From: Clostridia bacterium
GTDB lineage: Bacteria > Bacillota_A > Clostridia > Oscillospirales > Butyricicoccaceae
DNA length: 5,660 bases
Assembly (NCBI GenBank): GCA_017421885.1
Contig: JAFOHJ010000177.1
Span: 1 to 5,660, forward strand
Reading direction: 5' to 3'
In this document: positions 4,693 to 5,660 of the stretch, in pieces
How the letters are laid out: each line of letters begins with the position of its first letter
Position numbering within the stretch: position 1 is the stretch's first letter
Notes under the pieces: generated by a model
Told to the model about the DNA's origin: nothing
Database searches by the model: none
What the model saw: the letters and a program-made list of their open reading frames with translations, nothing else
Made by a program: the position numbers and the translations under genes

Positions 4693-5229
4693 ATGACAAT
4701 GACAAAAACAAGTTTTTCGGTTAAAAAGCTGGTCATGGCGGCTGTATGCCTCGCCCTTGGCCTTTATCTTCCCTTCCTGACAGGTCAGATCCCTCAGGTA
4801 GGCAGCATGCTCCTGCCCATGCATCTGCCCGTCATGCTGTGCGGCTTTGTCTGCGGCGGCCCCCTCGGCCTCGTGGTAGGTGCCGTCACCCCAATCCTGC
4901 GCTCTACCCTTTTCGGTATGCCTCCCATGTATCCCACGGCGGCTGCCATGGCCTTCGAGCTGGCCGCCTACGGCTTCATCACAGGCTTCCTCTCGGCTAA
5001 GCTGGGCCACAGCCTCAAGTCCATCTATATCGCCCTCGTCGCCGCCATGCTGGGCGGACGCATCGTATGGGGCATCGCAATGGCAATTATGATGACCTCC
5101 TCCGGCGGAGCCTTCACCTTTGCGGCCTTCATCGCAGGCGGCTTCACGGGCGCAGTTCCCGGCATCGTCCTTCAGCTTGTCGCCATCCCGGCCATCGTTG
5201 CCGCCCTCCACAAGAGCAAACTTATCTAA
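4693..5229 (+). CDS. ECF transporter S component (substrate-binding membrane subunit)
   Basis: A complete 178-residue membrane protein with about six hydrophobic segments (roughly 11-30, 42-56, 57-75, 83-101, 110-133, 143-172). Its size, topology and short basic N-terminus match S components of energy-coupling factor vitamin importers. Segment 1 carries small residues (A16, A17, A21) of the AxxxA type used to contact the EcfT subunit. Other marks are LPMHLPVMLCGF (41-52), TPILRSTLFGMPP (66-78) and GGRIVWGI (121-128), which I associate with unassigned Clostridia S components rather than with clear ThiT, RibU, BioY or FolT sequences. No EcfA or EcfT gene adjoins, so it should use a shared module encoded elsewhere. 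The Shine-Dalgarno AAAGGTG (4683-4689) makes ATG 4693 or 4699 the start; the in-frame GTG at 4687 lies inside the Shine-Dalgarno and is unlikely. Expression is probably set by the leader terminator. Confidence 0.88.
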   Translation: MTMTKTSFSVKKLVMAAVCLALGLYLPFLTGQIPQVGSMLLPMHLPVMLCGFVCGGPLGLVVGAVTPILRSTLFGMPPMYPTAAAMAFELAAYGFITGFLSAKLGHSLKSIYIALVAAMLGGRIVWGIAMAIMMTSSGGAFTFAAFIAGGFTGAVPGIVLQLVAIPAIVAALHKSKLI

Positions 5230-5246
5230 GAAAGAAGTATCGTCCT

Positions 5247-5660
5247 ATGTATCCCATCCTTGAGCAGTATATCCGTTCCTGTCCCGATGCCCGACCCACC
5301 GATCTTATCAAGTTCTGCTATCAGTCGGTGATGGGCCCCGGACATATGGCGCCCTCCCTCGAAAAGGCCGAGAGCCGCCTTGAAGCCGAGCTTGAGCTTG
5401 TGGGCCTGCCCGACGGCAGCGCCCCCCTCGTCCAGCCCCTCGAAGGGGATGCGGCAAGGCTCGACGTCGGCTGCGGACTTTCGCCCCACAGCCTCTCAGC
5501 CCTCTTCTGCATGACGGCAGACGGCTGGGCAAGGTTTGAGGCTTGGCAGGATGAGATACTTTCGATGCTTAAAGATCCCGGTGTTCGCGCCGCAATGCCC
5601 TTTTCTGCCGAAGAGCTGGATGAGGCCATTGCCGAATGGCAGGCAAAGGGCTGCCCCGCT
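5247..5660 (+). CDS. Hypothetical protein, N-terminal part (3' end outside window)
   Basis: An ATG 17 bases after the S-component stop opens a frame that is still open at the window end (138 residues visible). Codon use (GCC, CTC, GAG, GGC) matches the S-component gene. Its Shine-Dalgarno is weak (AAAGAAG, 5231-5237), so translation may depend on coupling to the upstream gene. There is no signal peptide or membrane segment. Visible features are IKFCYQSVMGPGH (21-33) and PLEGDAARLDVG (64-75), then a mostly helical region. I recall uncharacterised Clostridia proteins with a similar 'K-x-x-YQ-x-x-x-G-x-GH' start and a later 'aRL' segment, but no function is known to me. The short gap suggests one operon with the transporter, hence possibly a role in using the imported compound. 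Confidence 0.75.
   Translation, partial: MYPILEQYIRSCPDARPTDLIKFCYQSVMGPGHMAPSLEKAESRLEAELELVGLPDGSAPLVQPLEGDAARLDVGCGLSPHSLSALFCMTADGWARFEAWQDEILSMLKDPGVRAAMPFSAEELDEAIAEWQAKGCPA

Noticed and set aside
4675..5211. Minus-strand open frame (178 codons) antisense to the ECF S component
   Set aside because: Its translation is low-complexity Gly/Asp/His-rich sequence, and the + strand encodes a convincing membrane protein.

Overview
The window looks like chromosomal DNA of a Gram-positive gut Clostridia, probably from the Ruminococcaceae/Oscillospiraceae. Three things suggest this: Bacillota-type Shine-Dalgarno sequences and promoters (one is an exact TTGACA-N17-TATAAT), an orphan ECF-transporter S component, and a lipoprotein GH3 hexosaminidase with a DUF1177 protein. 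This placement is inferred from protein style and signals, not from a marker gene. There is no rRNA, tRNA, CRISPR array or transposase.

Layout. (1) 1-477, + strand: the C-terminal part of an unrecognised protein, cut by the window start. (2) 478-690: a non-coding gap with a pair of inverted, structured repeat units, a symmetrical terminator and an 8-base tandem repeat. (3) 690-1559, - strand: a radical SAM protein with a CX4CX2C cluster motif. (4) 1560-1776: an AT-rich divergent promoter region centred on a 61-bp interrupted dyad. (5) 1777-2193, + strand: a small membrane-anchored unknown protein, ending in a strong hairpin terminator shared with the convergent GH3 gene. (6) 2233-3396, - strand: a NagZ-like GH3 lipoprotein. 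Upstream of it on the same strand, across a G-C-rich hairpin, is (7) 3484-4422: a DUF1177 protein whose start is best placed 15 bases inside the longest open frame. (8) 4423-4692: a second divergent control region, with a good promoter for DUF1177 on one side and the consensus promoter on the other. The latter drives a roughly 100-nt leader containing an intrinsic terminator. (9) 4693-5229, + strand: an ECF S component (substrate not assigned). (10) 5247-5660, + strand: the start of an unrecognised protein that runs off the window, probably in the same operon.

How it works together. There is no single obvious pathway. The most system-like part is 4553-5660: a strong promoter, then a leader with a terminator 6 nt before the Shine-Dalgarno, then a vitamin-type transporter subunit, then an unknown protein. 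This is the architecture of a riboswitch or other attenuator controlling uptake of a small molecule, but I do not recognise the aptamer. The GH3 and DUF1177 genes may be co-transcribed from the DUF1177 promoter, with the hairpin between them lowering GH3 expression.
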